Below, piece after piece: positions 17,818 through 26,315 of a stretch of 64,000 bases of DNA (its first letter is position 1; each line of letters begins with the position of its first letter). Source of the stretch: JACPPO01 sp965262505 (GTDB lineage Bacteria; Acidobacteriota; Vicinamibacteria; Vicinamibacterales; UBA2999); the NCBI GenBank assembly GCA_965262505.1, contig CBDHFM010000030.1:1-64000 (forward strand), given 5' to 3'. A program made the position numbers and the translations under genes. Under the pieces are notes generated by a model that was given only the letters and a program-made list of their open reading frames with translations, did no database searches and was not told the origin of the DNA.

Positions 17818-19947
17818 ATGGTCAAGAAACTCGCGGGCCTGGCGTGTGTGTCAACCAGTCTGGTCCTTGGGGTAGAAGCCGGCGCACAGGAGAGCCAGCG
17901 AGGCGGTGTGTTGCAGCCGATAGGCACGACGCCGTTCGAGTTGCAAGGGGGCGCCACCTACGTTCCCTCGACGCCTGATACCGTCCAGTGGGGATCATTG
18001 CCCAATCGCGACGCGCAACCGCTACTTACCGTCTCCTCAGGAGCCGTCGTCACGTTCGACACGGTCTCCCACGAAGGAATCCTCGAGGACCAGGGACGTG
18101 ACCCGGTGACGTACTTCGGTACCCACGGTATTACCCCTGATCAGGTTCTTGATGACGCGAGGATGATTGCGGCCTCCAGGTTAACGCACGATTTCGACCG
18201 GGACGGCCCGCATGTCGTGACCGGTCCGGTCGCGATCGAGGGAGCTCAACCCGGCGATGTCCTGAAGGTCGAGGTGCTGTCCCTCATCCCGCGTGTACCG
18301 TATGGAGTGATCTCGAGCCGCCACGGGAAGGGAGCACTCCCAGGGGAGTTCCCCGAGAACGATGGACCACAGGGCGCCGGTTCTGCCGAGCATCCGGAGG
18401 CATACAACAACGCGTCGGTCTTCGTAGCGATTGAGGAGACTCGCGGCGACCGGTACGCCATTCTGCATAACAGGAGTGGCGAAGAGGTGCGCTTCCGAAT
18501 TGATCCGTTCATGGGAATCATGGGCGTCGCCCCTGACACCAGCCAGACGATGAACTCGATCCCCCCGGCCGAGTACGGCGGTAACTTGGACATCAATGAG
18601 TTGGGAGTTGGGTCGACGCTGTATCTCCCAGTCCAAGTCCCGGAGGCGCTCTTCTATACCGGTGATCCCCACTACGCCCAAGGGGACGGGGAAGTGGCAC
18701 TGACGGCCCTGGAGGCCCCGCTGCGGGCCACGTTTCGCCTCACGCTGCTTTCGCCCGGTGATGCCGGGGTTCCGGGCGGCAGCCCATTTACTCAGGCGTT
18801 CGCTGAGACAGGGGACTACTGGATTCCGATCGGCCTGGATCCAGATCTCGACGAGGCCATGAAGCAGGCGGTCCGGGAAGGTATCAGGTTTCTGTCGGTG
18901 TCACTGGGGATCGACCGAGCGGTTGCCTATGCTTACTTGAGCGCCGCAACCGATTTTGAGATCTCCCAGGTGGTTGACCGGACCAAGGGCGTCCACGCGC
19001 TGATCCGCAAAGCGGATTTCCCCGAGGCAACGTTACAGAGCACCGAGAACGCCAGGGGCGAACCTGCTTGGATGCTGAAGGAAACCATGCCCTATCATCG
19101 CGGGGAAATCGCGGTCGCGGCGGTGGACGATAAGATCTACGTGCTGACCGGAAGCGCGCCCGGCGCACAGGCCACCGGGTTCGCCCAGGAATACGATCCC
19201 GCGACCGGGACTTGGCGCGATCTGCCCAACATGCCTTCCGTCGCCTCCCACGCCGGCGCCGCAGCGGTCGGCGGCAAGATTTATGTGGTCGGCGGCTTCG
19301 TCGCCAATGTTCATATCGGCGCCGTCGACCGCGTGTTCGAATTCGATCCGGCCAGCGAAAACTGGCGCGCGGTGGCACCGCTGTCGGCACCGCGCGGCTC
19401 ACCCGCCGTGGTGGCGCTGAACGGCCGAATCCACGTTATCGCCGGCCGCGATTACGACATGGTCATGCAGACGACGCACGAGGTCTACGACCCCACAACC
19501 GACACCTGGACTCTGGCGGCGCCCATTCCCGAGGCCCGCGATCACACGGGCGTCGCGGTGATGGATGGGAAGATTCACGTTTTCGGCGGACGGGCCGGCG
19601 CCACCGCCAACAGACTCGGCACCCATTACGTCTACGATCCCGAGACGGACAGTTGGAGCGAAGCGGCGGCTTTGCTGACGCCGCGGAGCGCGGGCGTGAG
19701 TTTCACTCTCGACGGGCGAATCGTCTATGCCGGCGGCGAATGCAAGGACCGGGACGCACGCATAACCTTCGACGAGGTGGAGGCGTATGATCCGGAAACC
19801 GACAACTGGGCGGCACTGCCGAACATGCCGACGGGACTCCATGCGGGCGCGGCCGTAGCGCTGGGCGATGTGGCCTATGTCATCGGAGGCAATAACGGCT
19901 GCGGCGGCGGCCGCCCGTCTGAGGAGATCATGACGCTCAGCTTCTGA
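17818..19947 (+). CDS. Exported acetamidase/formamidase fused to Kelch propeller
   Basis: 709 residues. After a signal peptide (cleavage near EAGAQE, residue 24), residues 30-401 match the acetamidase/formamidase (FmdA/AmdA) family: GRDPVTYFGTHGITPDQ, GAQPGDVLKVEVL, a central FMGIMGVAP and YTGDPHYAQGDGEVALTALE. Residues 415-709 are about six Kelch repeats with the GGKIYVVGG, GRIHVIAG and GKIHVFGG pattern, each followed by a YDPxTDxW turn. Cytoplasmic formamidases hydrolyse short amides to ammonia. An exported form fused to Kelch is unusual; the propeller could bind substrate or another protein. GAGAGGAAA precedes the ATG. Confidence 0.8.
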   Translation: MVKKLAGLACVSTSLVLGVEAGAQESQRGGVLQPIGTTPFELQGGATYVPSTPDTVQWGSLPNRDAQPLLTVSSGAVVTFDTVSHEGILEDQGRDPVTYFGTHGITPDQVLDDARMIAASRLTHDFDRDGPHVVTGPVAIEGAQPGDVLKVEVLSLIPRVPYGVISSRHGKGALPGEFPENDGPQGAGSAEHPEAYNNASVFVAIEETRGDRYAILHNRSGEEVRFRIDPFMGIMGVAPDTSQTMNSIPPAEYGGNLDINELGVGSTLYLPVQVPEALFYTGDPHYAQGDGEVALTALEAPLRATFRLTLLSPGDAGVPGGSPFTQAFAETGDYWIPIGLDPDLDEAMKQAVREGIRFLSVSLGIDRAVAYAYLSAATDFEISQVVDRTKGVHALIRKADFPEATLQSTENARGEPAWMLKETMPYHRGEIAVAAVDDKIYVLTGSAPGAQATGFAQEYDPATGTWRDLPNMPSVASHAGAAAVGGKIYVVGGFVANVHIGAVDRVFEFDPASENWRAVAPLSAPRGSPAVVALNGRIHVIAGRDYDMVMQTTHEVYDPTTDTWTLAAPIPEARDHTGVAVMDGKIHVFGGRAGATANRLGTHYVYDPETDSWSEAAALLTPRSAGVSFTLDGRIVYAGGECKDRDARITFDEVEAYDPETDNWAALPNMPTGLHAGAAVALGDVAYVIGGNNGCGGGRPSEEIMTLSF

Positions 19948-20085
19948 CGGGACGGCAATGTCTTTGTCCATGCGCTCCATGCTTGACACGCCTCTTCGTA
20001 CCGGCCGATCATCTGTCCTGCACCGTAGAGTGCGGACGTCGCTGGTGACGTTTGCGCGTCGCGTGGGTGAAATAGAGGTGTAGCA

Positions 20086-20490
20086 ATGAAGACGATCTTC
20101 TTCGCGATCGCGTTCGCGGCTGCGGGAGTCCTCGCGACGTCGGCGGCAGCGGCGGGCCATCACGGAGGGGTGAGCCTTGACGAGACCGCGATCACGTTGG
20201 AAGGGACCGTCGTGGAATGGATCTGGGCCTTTCCCCACAACTACCTGACGATCGACGTCACCGACGAGGACGGCGCCGTCACACGCTGGGTGATCGAAAC
20301 CCAGAATCCGGTCAGCGCCTCCAGGGTTGGCTTTGGTCGGCGGTCGTTCGCGTTCGGCGACGAAGTGACCGTGACCCTGCAGGCGGCCAAGAGTGGCGCG
20401 CCTCTGGGCCTCATCAGATCCGTCGTCCTTCCCAACGGCGAGACACTGGGATCACAACCAGACGCTCCAGCTCGGACCGAGGCGCCGTGA
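20086..20490 (+). CDS. DUF6152 family exported protein (copy b)
   Basis: 134 residues. The signal peptide ends around SAAAAG, followed at once by HHGG. The family motif WAFPHNYLTIDVTDEDG is near residue 45, and the C-terminal half has the usual GFGRRSFAFGDEVTV strand pair. It starts a small operon: the next gene (TGIW/YSVGRW family) begins 20 bases later. This copy is the exception among the nine in that a Gly precedes the His-His pair, so the mature N-terminus may be GHHG. Confidence 0.85.
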   Translation: MKTIFFAIAFAAAGVLATSAAAAGHHGGVSLDETAITLEGTVVEWIWAFPHNYLTIDVTDEDGAVTRWVIETQNPVSASRVGFGRRSFAFGDEVTVTLQAAKSGAPLGLIRSVVLPNGETLGSQPDAPARTEAP

Positions 20491-20510
20491 CGGGCGGCAA
20501 GGAGTTCGAC

Positions 20511-21326
20511 ATGTCGGCGCTCTTCATCGTTCTTGTCTCGTTGATCGCACTGGTCTCGTCGCCCGATCTCGCGCACGCGCAGACCTGGAACGGCATTGGG
20601 CTACCCAGGTCCGCGTTTGAGCCTTCGCCGCCGCCATCGGCCCCGGCGCCGCGGCGTGATCTGACCGGGATTTGGGACGCGGGCTTCGCTGGAATCGCGG
20701 GACCGGGGCACGTGGGGGCGCCCTTCACGCCGTGGGCGGAGGAGAGGCTCAAGGAGATGAGGCCGGGAAACGGTCCCAGGGCCGTCACCGAAGAGCAGAT
20801 CAACGATCCGCTGAATATCTTGTGCGATCCGGCTGGGTTTCCGCGGAACGTGCTGTACGAGTTGCGGCCCATGCAGTTCGTGCAGACTCCACGTCAGTTA
20901 TTGATCCTCTACATGTACGAGAAGCGGTGGCGCGTCATCTGGACCGACGGACGGGAGTTGCCGAACGATCCCGATCCGCGGTGGTACGGGTACTCGGTCG
21001 GGCGGTGGGAGGACGATTATACCTTCGTCGTTGAAACCATCGGCATGGACGAGAGAACCTGGCTCGACAATGCAGGCAATCCGCATAGCTTCGACCTGCG
21101 CGTGGAGGAGCGATACCATCGCGTGAACAGCGACAATCTGGAGCTCACCGTGACGATCGACGACCCTAACGCGTATACGAACACCTGGACGCCCCTCGAT
21201 GGGCTACCTCTGAAGCTGATGCCACCCGACACCGACCTGATGGAGTGGGTCTGCGCACCGAGCGAAGCGGCAGCCTTCAAGCGAGTCATCGACGCGCAGG
21301 CCAAGGAACGCGTGCAGCAGCCGTAG
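20511..21326 (+). CDS. TGIW/YSVGRW family exported protein (copy 1)
   Basis: 271 residues from the ATG at 20511 (AAGGAG upstream; a longer frame from 20217 overlaps DUF6152 and has no signal peptide). Signal peptide to LAHAQ, then the shared family pattern: DLTGIWD near residue 50, CDPAGFPRN, WTDGRELP near 144, YGYSVGRWEDD near 160, a His-containing NPHSFDLRVEERYHR and IDDPNAYT. I know of no named domain for this family; such proteins are annotated as hypothetical in Acidobacteriota. The fold looks all-beta. It is coupled to DUF6152 copy b, which I take as a functional hint. Confidence 0.75.
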   Translation: MSALFIVLVSLIALVSSPDLAHAQTWNGIGLPRSAFEPSPPPSAPAPRRDLTGIWDAGFAGIAGPGHVGAPFTPWAEERLKEMRPGNGPRAVTEEQINDPLNILCDPAGFPRNVLYELRPMQFVQTPRQLLILYMYEKRWRVIWTDGRELPNDPDPRWYGYSVGRWEDDYTFVVETIGMDERTWLDNAGNPHSFDLRVEERYHRVNSDNLELTVTIDDPNAYTNTWTPLDGLPLKLMPPDTDLMEWVCAPSEAAAFKRVIDAQAKERVQQP

Positions 21327-21339
21327 AGGAAGGGAACCG

Positions 21340-21456
21340 ATGCCTCGATATATGATCGAGCTGAGTCACGAAGAACGTGAGTACGACACCTGACTCAGGG
21401 CGCTTCGCGCAAGCAAGGAGCAGATTGCCTCCCGGATTGCCGAGCTCGGTAGCTGA
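21340..21456 (+). pseudogene. Degenerate small ORF remnant
   Basis: A good ribosome-binding site (AGGAAGGGA) precedes an ATG that encodes MPRYMIELSHEEREYDT, then an in-frame TGA at 21391-21393, then 20 more open codons. The opening resembles short Acidobacteriota proteins starting MPRYVIELSH. The rest of such a protein is missing, so this looks like a truncated leftover between two TGIW genes. No redox motif surrounds the TGA. Confidence 0.3.
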
Positions 21457-21484
21457 GCCGACCAGCTGAGGTGTGAGGAGCCGT

Positions 21485-22254
21485 ATGGTGGTGAAATATC
21501 CGGTCGTTGCTCTCGCGGCGGCGGTCGCGCTGGTTGTGCTGGCCCCGACAACGGAGGCCCAGTGGCTTGAGCTTCCGACTCCGGGGATTCCGCGTCTGCC
21601 CGACGGGACGCCGAATCTCACGGCCCCCACTCCGAGAACGCCGGACGGGAAGCCTGATTTCTCCGGGATCTGGAGAACGCCTACGGGGAGATATCTGAGG
21701 AACCTCGCGGCGGATGGTATCGAGGTGCCCATGCAGCGTGGGCCGCGCAGCTTCACGAGGAGCGACTGGCCAACAACGGCAGAGACCGCCCCAGCGCAGG
21801 CTGTCTTCCGCACAGCGTCACGGATTTCGACACGCACGTTACTCCCAGAAAGGTGATCCACACCCCCAGAGTGCTCGTGATGCTGTTCGAAGCCTATCAC
21901 TCGTATCGACAGATCTTCACCGATGGGCGTCCGTTGCCAGACGTCATTGAGCCTGCGTGGTTCGGGTACTCCGTGGGGAGATGGGAGGGAGATACCTTGG
22001 TTGTCGACACGGTGGGTGTCCACGAAAAGACATGGCTTGACGATTCCGGCCATCCCCATAGCGACGCCATGCACATCATTGAGCGGTTCCGCCGAACCGA
22101 CTTCGGGCATATGGCGGTGGAGATCACCATTGACGACCCAAAGGCGTATACGAGACGGTGGACCGTGTCGTTCGGCTGGGAGCTGATGCCGGATACAGAA
22201 CTTCTGGACTGGGTGTGCGAGAACAACAGATACTTCGACATCATTCCAAAGTAG
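21485..22254 (+). pseudogene. TGIW/YSVGRW family protein (copy 2), broken by a single-base frameshift
   Basis: The first part (21485 to about 21735) encodes a signal peptide and PDFSGIWRTPTGRYL...IEVPMQ; the remainder continues one frame over as AAWAAQLHEERLANNG, CLPHSV, RQIFTDGRPLP, YSVGRWEGDTLVVDTVG and IDDPKAYTRRW, to a stop at 22254. Adding one C beside position 21737 would restore a continuous protein of about 256 residues reading VPMQPWAAQL. Either a recent pseudogene or an assembly error. It lies between copy 1 and DUF6152 copy c, the same pairing as elsewhere. The GGAG upstream fixes the ATG at 21485. Confidence 0.8.
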
Positions 22255-22291
22255 GTCGCTGCCGAGTTCAGTTCTCCGTGGAGTGTCAGCG

Positions 22292-22684
22292 ATGAGAACG
22301 AGTCTTGCTGTGGCGTTCAGCCTCGGGCTGCTCCTGGCGGCCGTACCAGCGCGTGCACATCACTCGTTTGCGGCGGAGTTCGACGCCAATGTGCCCGTCA
22401 AGGTAACGGGCACTATTACCAAGGTCGAGTGGGCGAATCCCCACGTGTGGTTCTACCTCGACGTCACGGACGAGGCCGGCACGGTCTCGAATTGGGCCAT
22501 GGAGATGGGAGGCGTATCCGGGCTGTTGAGGAGAGGCTGGAGGCGGGACTCCATGAAAGTCGGCGATGTCGTGACGGTGGACGGCTTCCGGGCCAGGAAC
22601 GGAAGAGACATCGGAAACGCCACAGCCGTGGTCCTGACCGCCACCGGTCAGCGGTTGTTTGCCGGCTCGAGTCAGGCACAGTAG
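22292..22684 (+). CDS. DUF6152 family exported protein (copy c)
   Basis: 130 residues from the ATG at 22292 (GGAGTG upstream; an in-frame GTG at 22283 is less likely). The signal peptide ends PARA and the mature protein starts HHSFAAEFDA. The motif WANPHVWFYLDVTDEAG is near residue 50. It is very similar to copy g (41696-42112), which shares HHxFAAEFDAN and RRGxxxxxxxxG, so these two are recent paralogues. It follows the broken TGIW gene by 37 bases and precedes the SelW-like gene by 9 bases. Confidence 0.85.
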   Translation: MRTSLAVAFSLGLLLAAVPARAHHSFAAEFDANVPVKVTGTITKVEWANPHVWFYLDVTDEAGTVSNWAMEMGGVSGLLRRGWRRDSMKVGDVVTVDGFRARNGRDIGNATAVVLTATGQRLFAGSSQAQ

Positions 22685-22693
22685 GTTCCTGCC

Positions 22694-22918
22694 ATGAAGC
22701 GCGTCAGCATTCGCTACTGCAAGGTCTAAAATTATCATCCCCGCGCGGCCCGTGTGGCGGCGCTCATCAAGCAGGAAACCGGAGTGGACACCGAGATCAT
22801 CGAGGGCGGGCGGGGCGAGTTCACGGTGTGGGTCGGTGAGGAGACCGTGGCGAAGAAGGACGCCGGCGTGTTTCCGGAAGACGAAGAGATCGTAACCGCT
22901 GTTCAGCGGGCGCTGTGA
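22694..22918 (+). CDS. SelW-like (Rdx family) redox protein with in-frame TAA at the CxxU position
   Basis: A 75-codon frame that reads MKRVSIRYCKV, then TAA (22727-22729), then NYHPRAARVAALIKQETG and onward through GGRGEFTVWVGEE to VTAVQRAL and a TGA. Apart from that codon it is a complete Rdx/SelW protein. In the family the redox motif is CxxC or CxxU after a first beta strand, and the TAA falls exactly on the second C/U. UGA is the normal selenocysteine codon; TAA is one base away from TGA but two from TGC. The frame stays intact after the stop, which argues against old decay. A hairpin follows at 22743-22763. Either a TGA-to-TAA null mutation, an error, or a recoded UAA. Confidence 0.6.
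22743..22763 (+). promoter_or_regulatory. Candidate bacterial SECIS-like hairpin in the SelW-like gene
   Basis: GCGCGGCC pairs with GGCGGCGC (7 pairs and one G.G mismatch) around the loop CGTGT. The loop starts 22 bases after the TAA and has G at position 2. Stem GC is high and the sequence is coding, so chance pairing is possible. Confidence 0.35.
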
Positions 22919-22944
22919 TCACAGTGAGCTTCAGGAGGTGACCG

Positions 22945-23871
22945 GTGAGTTCGAAATGGTACGGGATTCGAGACCATCGTCGTTCGAAGCTGTTCTGGAC
23001 TCTATTCCTGGCAGTGCTGTTCGTGTCGCTGATGTTCTCCGTTGTGCAAGCGTTTGCCCAGGGCGGGGAACGGGGCGCCGATGGACGGCGGATCAGCGAA
23101 AAAGTAACGCCTTTCAAGATCGTTGGGAACATTCATTACGTCGGTGGGACGGATATGACGGTGTTCCTGATCACGACGCCCGAAGGTCACATTCTCATTG
23201 ACAGCACCTACGAGCGGGACGTTGCCTGGATCCGACAGAACGTTGAAGAATTAGGGTTCAACGTACGGGACATCAGGTTTCTGCTGAACTCCCACGCCCA
23301 CGTGGACCACATTGAAGGGCATGGCTTGATGAAGGAACTCACCGGCGCGCAGGTGGTGATGTCGGAAGCCGACGGCGCGACGCTGGCCGAAGGCGGCGGG
23401 CCTGGCTCCGATGGAAGGCCGCGGTACACGCCCGTGAAACCGGATCGCCTCATCCGCACCGGTGACACGGTGACGCTCGGCGGCACGACCCTGACGGCTC
23501 ACGTCTTTCCCGGCCACACCCGCGGCGCAACCACGTGGACGACCATGGTCGACGATGGCGGCCAACGCTCCAACTTCGTGTTCTGGGGCGGCGTGGGGGG
23601 AGTCCGGCAGCCGTTCGTGAATAACACGGAATGGCCCACCATCGCCGAAGACTATGCCGACACCCTCCGGAGGGCGAGGCAGCTGTCCTGTGAGTTCTTC
23701 ACGGAAGGGCACGCGGAAGGCTTCGGACTCATCGACAAGATGAACCGCCTGCTAGACGGCGACCAGCCGAATCCTTTCTATGCGCCGCAAGAATGCCGGG
23801 AGGGTCTCGAACAACAGGAAAGCAATTTTCAAGCACAGCTCGCCAGGGAACGCGCCGAGGCGGGCCGTTGA
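22945..23871 (+). CDS. Exported metallo-beta-lactamase fold hydrolase (B3-like)
   Basis: 308 residues from a GTG start with an excellent AGGAGGTGA ribosome-binding site. A membrane-type signal (LFWTLFLAVLFVSLMFSVV) ends at AFAQG. The metal motif NSHAHVDHIEGH (HxHxDH) is near residue 115, GHTRGATTWT gives the third histidine, and EGHAEGF may supply the last. The layout (VGGTDMTVFLITTPEGHILID) is that of subclass B3 beta-lactamases and related lactonase-like enzymes. The beta-lactam role is unproven. It lies 26 bases after the SelW-like frame and could be in the same transcript. Confidence 0.8.
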   Translation: MSSKWYGIRDHRRSKLFWTLFLAVLFVSLMFSVVQAFAQGGERGADGRRISEKVTPFKIVGNIHYVGGTDMTVFLITTPEGHILIDSTYERDVAWIRQNVEELGFNVRDIRFLLNSHAHVDHIEGHGLMKELTGAQVVMSEADGATLAEGGGPGSDGRPRYTPVKPDRLIRTGDTVTLGGTTLTAHVFPGHTRGATTWTTMVDDGGQRSNFVFWGGVGGVRQPFVNNTEWPTIAEDYADTLRRARQLSCEFFTEGHAEGFGLIDKMNRLLDGDQPNPFYAPQECREGLEQQESNFQAQLARERAEAGR

Positions 23872-23931
23872 CGGAGCCTGCGTGTGCTTCGGCCAGAATC
23901 CGTACACCAACGCCCACGGTCACCGCCGGCG

Positions 23932-24363
23932 TTACTCTGTTTCAGCTCGGATGAGCGTCGCGCTGATAGCAGTAAACGTTGCGACATCCCCGTTCGGAAA
24001 CTCTGCGCGCATCAACCGCAGCAAGCGTTCTCTGGTACGACCGGGCCGGCCGGGCCAGCCGATCAGTGTCACCCTGTCTCCCGGACTCAAGTTCGAGACA
24101 CCTATTCCGGCCCGCCGCGTGAAATTCGCGCTGGGCAGCTCCGCGTTCCATTCCGCTTCGTTGCCCTCGTCGTCAGTGACGGTGTAGATCAACTTTCCGT
24201 GGGGGTTGGCCACCCGGAACTGGACGACGGTCACATTCTCGTGCACGACCTTCGTTTCCATATCGAAGTACGAGGCACTGTGATGTGCCATCGCCGGAAC
24301 GCCAGCGAGCGCGATGATGATCGTCGGCGGGACCGCCAGATTCCATAATCCCTTCGTCTTCAT
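23932..24363 (-). CDS. DUF6152 family exported protein (copy d)
   Basis: 143 residues from the ATG at 24363. The signal peptide ends PAMA and the mature protein starts HHSASYFDME. The motif VANPHGKLIYTVTDDEG is near residue 55. It is the last gene of a four-gene minus-strand operon in which TGIW and DUF6152 genes alternate; it starts 10 bases after the TGIW copy 3 stop. It differs from the others in a longer, Arg-rich segment (GWPGRPGRTRERLLRLMR) in the second half. Confidence 0.85.
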   Translation of the reverse strand: MKTKGLWNLAVPPTIIIALAGVPAMAHHSASYFDMETKVVHENVTVVQFRVANPHGKLIYTVTDDEGNEAEWNAELPSANFTRRAGIGVSNLSPGDRVTLIGWPGRPGRTRERLLRLMRAEFPNGDVATFTAISATLIRAETE

Positions 24364-24373
24364 CTTTCCACCG

Positions 24374-25027
24374 TTACCGGACGTTACCGAACTCGGGGTT
24401 GCACTCGTACTCCCAGATCTCCGCATCGGGCGAAAAGTTCCAGCTGCGGTTCATAGTGTAGGGTTCTTCGTAGTTCGTCGGGTCGTGTACCTCGACCGCA
24501 AGATTCAGCTCGTCTCCAGCACGCGTGTATCGCTCGACGACATAGGTGCCTTCAGACCCCGAGAACGGCAGGCCCCTCTGGTCCATGTAGTTGTCCGGCG
24601 AAAGAGACGTCGTTCGGACCACCAGCGTCTCTCCATCCCAGGAGCCGGTGGAGTAGCCGGCCAACGATGGCGGCCAAAACTCAGGCGCTTCTCGGCCATC
24701 CATATAGACGCGCCGAACCTGGTGAAAATATTCATACAACAGTACGATCTGGTGATCCTGCTGAATGATTTCGAGCGGATACGGATCGGTGAAGCCTCTG
24801 GGAACGCCCGGCATGACGCTCCGGAAAGCAGGGTCGTCCTCCGTGCGAAACGCCTCCAGTTCCGCCCGCCCGGACGGCGTTAGCGGGATCTCGTCGAACG
24901 CCAGCTGACCCAACCCGGGAGGATTGTCCGGAGTCCAGATACCTTCGAAATCGGCTTGGGCATAGGCCACTCCGACCACGCGAATGGCCAAGAGCGCGGT
25001 CAGGGCAACTATTCGAGAGCTCTTCAT
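24374..25027 (-). CDS. TGIW/YSVGRW family exported protein (copy 3)
   Basis: 217 residues: signal peptide to VAYAQA, DFEGIWTPDN, YPLEIIQQDHQIVLLYEY, VYMDGREAP near residue 120, AGYSTGSWDGETLVVRT (a variant of YSVGRW), a VVERYTR strand and VHDPTNYEEPY, ending with ECNPEFG. Shorter than copy 1, and it lacks the CDPxGFPR cysteine. It stands between DUF6152 copies e and d on one transcript. Confidence 0.7.
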   Translation of the reverse strand: MKSSRIVALTALLAIRVVGVAYAQADFEGIWTPDNPPGLGQLAFDEIPLTPSGRAELEAFRTEDDPAFRSVMPGVPRGFTDPYPLEIIQQDHQIVLLYEYFHQVRRVYMDGREAPEFWPPSLAGYSTGSWDGETLVVRTTSLSPDNYMDQRGLPFSGSEGTYVVERYTRAGDELNLAVEVHDPTNYEEPYTMNRSWNFSPDAEIWEYECNPEFGNVR

Positions 25028-25074
25028 CTTCAGCTTGCCTCGAAATGGTCTCGACTCTACAGCTCCGGGAGCGA

Positions 25075-25521
25075 CTACCTCTGTTGTTCGCGCTGCCGTG
25101 CGCGCTCTCGCCGCTGTTCCTCGACGACGTCCCGACGATTAGCATTCGGGTCTAGCAATTCTGTGCCATTCGCCAATACGAGCCGCCGAAACGCGATTCT
25201 CTGAGACCCGGTGTGTGTCGGGTTTCCGGTGACGGTCAGCTGCTCGCCAATCGAAGCCGTGTCCGTCGTCCAGCCTTGCCTCGAGAGTGACAGCAGGCCG
25301 GCCATCTCAATTGTCCATGTTTCCAGCTCACCTGCCTTACTCATGACATCAACGGTCATCGTCGCATGTGGGTTGACCAGTTTGAACTCAGTCAGGACTC
25401 CTTCGATCGTCACCGTCCGGCTTCCGTCATAGACAGGCGTGAACGCATGGTGTGCCAGAGAGGCGGTGTTCGGAAGAAGGGATAGCGACGCGGCGAGAAC
25501 AAGCGTGAATCGCGGTGTCAT
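25075..25521 (-). CDS. DUF6152 family exported protein (copy e)
   Basis: 148 residues. The signal peptide ends ASLA and the mature protein starts HHAFTPVYD. The motif LVNPHATMTVDVMSKAG is near residue 50. Its ATG overlaps the stop of the upstream TGIW copy 4 by four bases (ATGA), so the two are translationally coupled. The C-terminus is a charged tail (VVEEQRRERARQREQQR) not seen in the other copies, possibly a surface or protein-contact segment. Confidence 0.85.
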   Translation of the reverse strand: MTPRFTLVLAASLSLLPNTASLAHHAFTPVYDGSRTVTIEGVLTEFKLVNPHATMTVDVMSKAGELETWTIEMAGLLSLSRQGWTTDTASIGEQLTVTGNPTHTGSQRIAFRRLVLANGTELLDPNANRRDVVEEQRRERARQREQQR

Positions 25522-26315
25522 GGCTGGTTCACCCTTCTGCGGAATTCACTGGGCGGCTCACAATCGGTATACGGGAAGATCTCTTCCTGTGGCGCCCATC
25601 CCCAGGCCTTTCGGAACTGCAAGTCCTGACGCAGGCTCAGAGGGTCCTCCATCGTCACGGTCAGTTCCAGTCGATCTCCGTCCGCGGAGCGGGTATACCG
25701 CTCGATGGTGCTCAATTGATCGCCGTGCATGAAATAAAGGGGGAAGATGCCCGCGAGATTGGCTATCACAGCCGATGTTTCCACGACAAGCGTACTTCCC
25801 TCGTAGCGCCCCACGGAATATCCCAACGGACTCGCGGGCTGATTCTCGGGGCGTCGTCGGCCATCCATGTAGATCGTGCGCAGAGCGTCCCATTCCGCGT
25901 ATCTGATTTCAATCCGGTCGTCGTACTGCCGCACCTTCATCTGGTGCGGAGCGAAGATCTGTCGGGCAAAACCCCAGGGCTCGCACCGGAGAAATCCCGG
26001 ATCATCTGCGGGATCCAGGGGATACGTGCTCGCCGTCGCGACCGTCAATCGGGGACGGATGTATTCCTCGCGTTCATAGCGCTTCGCCTGCATAGACAAG
26101 TCACCGAATGGGCGACTGTCGTTGGCCGGATCGTCCAGCAGCGCGTTGAGGTGGGCGACTCCTGCGTCGGTGCAGGTAATGAAGCAGAACTGATCCACCG
26201 GAGTTGGAGGTGGATCGCTCCACATGCCGCTGAGATCAAGGCGTGCGCCTTGCGCCCCGACATGGGCGCTACCGAGCAGCAGCACCAGCACTGAGAACCA
26301 GAGCCGCTGTCTCAT
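25518..26315 (-). CDS. TGIW/YSVGRW family exported protein (copy 4)
   Basis: 265 residues from the ATG at 26315 (GGGGGAGC upstream). Signal peptide to AHVGAQG, then LDLSGMWSD, two close cysteines (FCFITCTDAG), CEPWGFARQ, TIYMDGRRRP near residue 160, LGYSVGRYEGSTLVVET, FMHGDQLSTIERYTR and a C-terminal FPYTDCEPP. First gene of the alternating operon that runs down to 23932. The 200 bases before it (26316-26516) hold no gene I can support. Confidence 0.75.
   Translation of the reverse strand: MRQRLWFSVLVLLLGSAHVGAQGARLDLSGMWSDPPPTPVDQFCFITCTDAGVAHLNALLDDPANDSRPFGDLSMQAKRYEREEYIRPRLTVATASTYPLDPADDPGFLRCEPWGFARQIFAPHQMKVRQYDDRIEIRYAEWDALRTIYMDGRRRPENQPASPLGYSVGRYEGSTLVVETSAVIANLAGIFPLYFMHGDQLSTIERYTRSADGDRLELTVTMEDPLSLRQDLQFRKAWGWAPQEEIFPYTDCEPPSEFRRRVNQP

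Noticed and set aside
21391..21393. In-frame TGA in the small ORF at 21340 as a fourth selenocysteine codon
   Set aside because: There is no Cys or redox motif near it, the nearest hairpin is too close to the TGA, and the remaining frame is short, so a decayed remnant is more likely.
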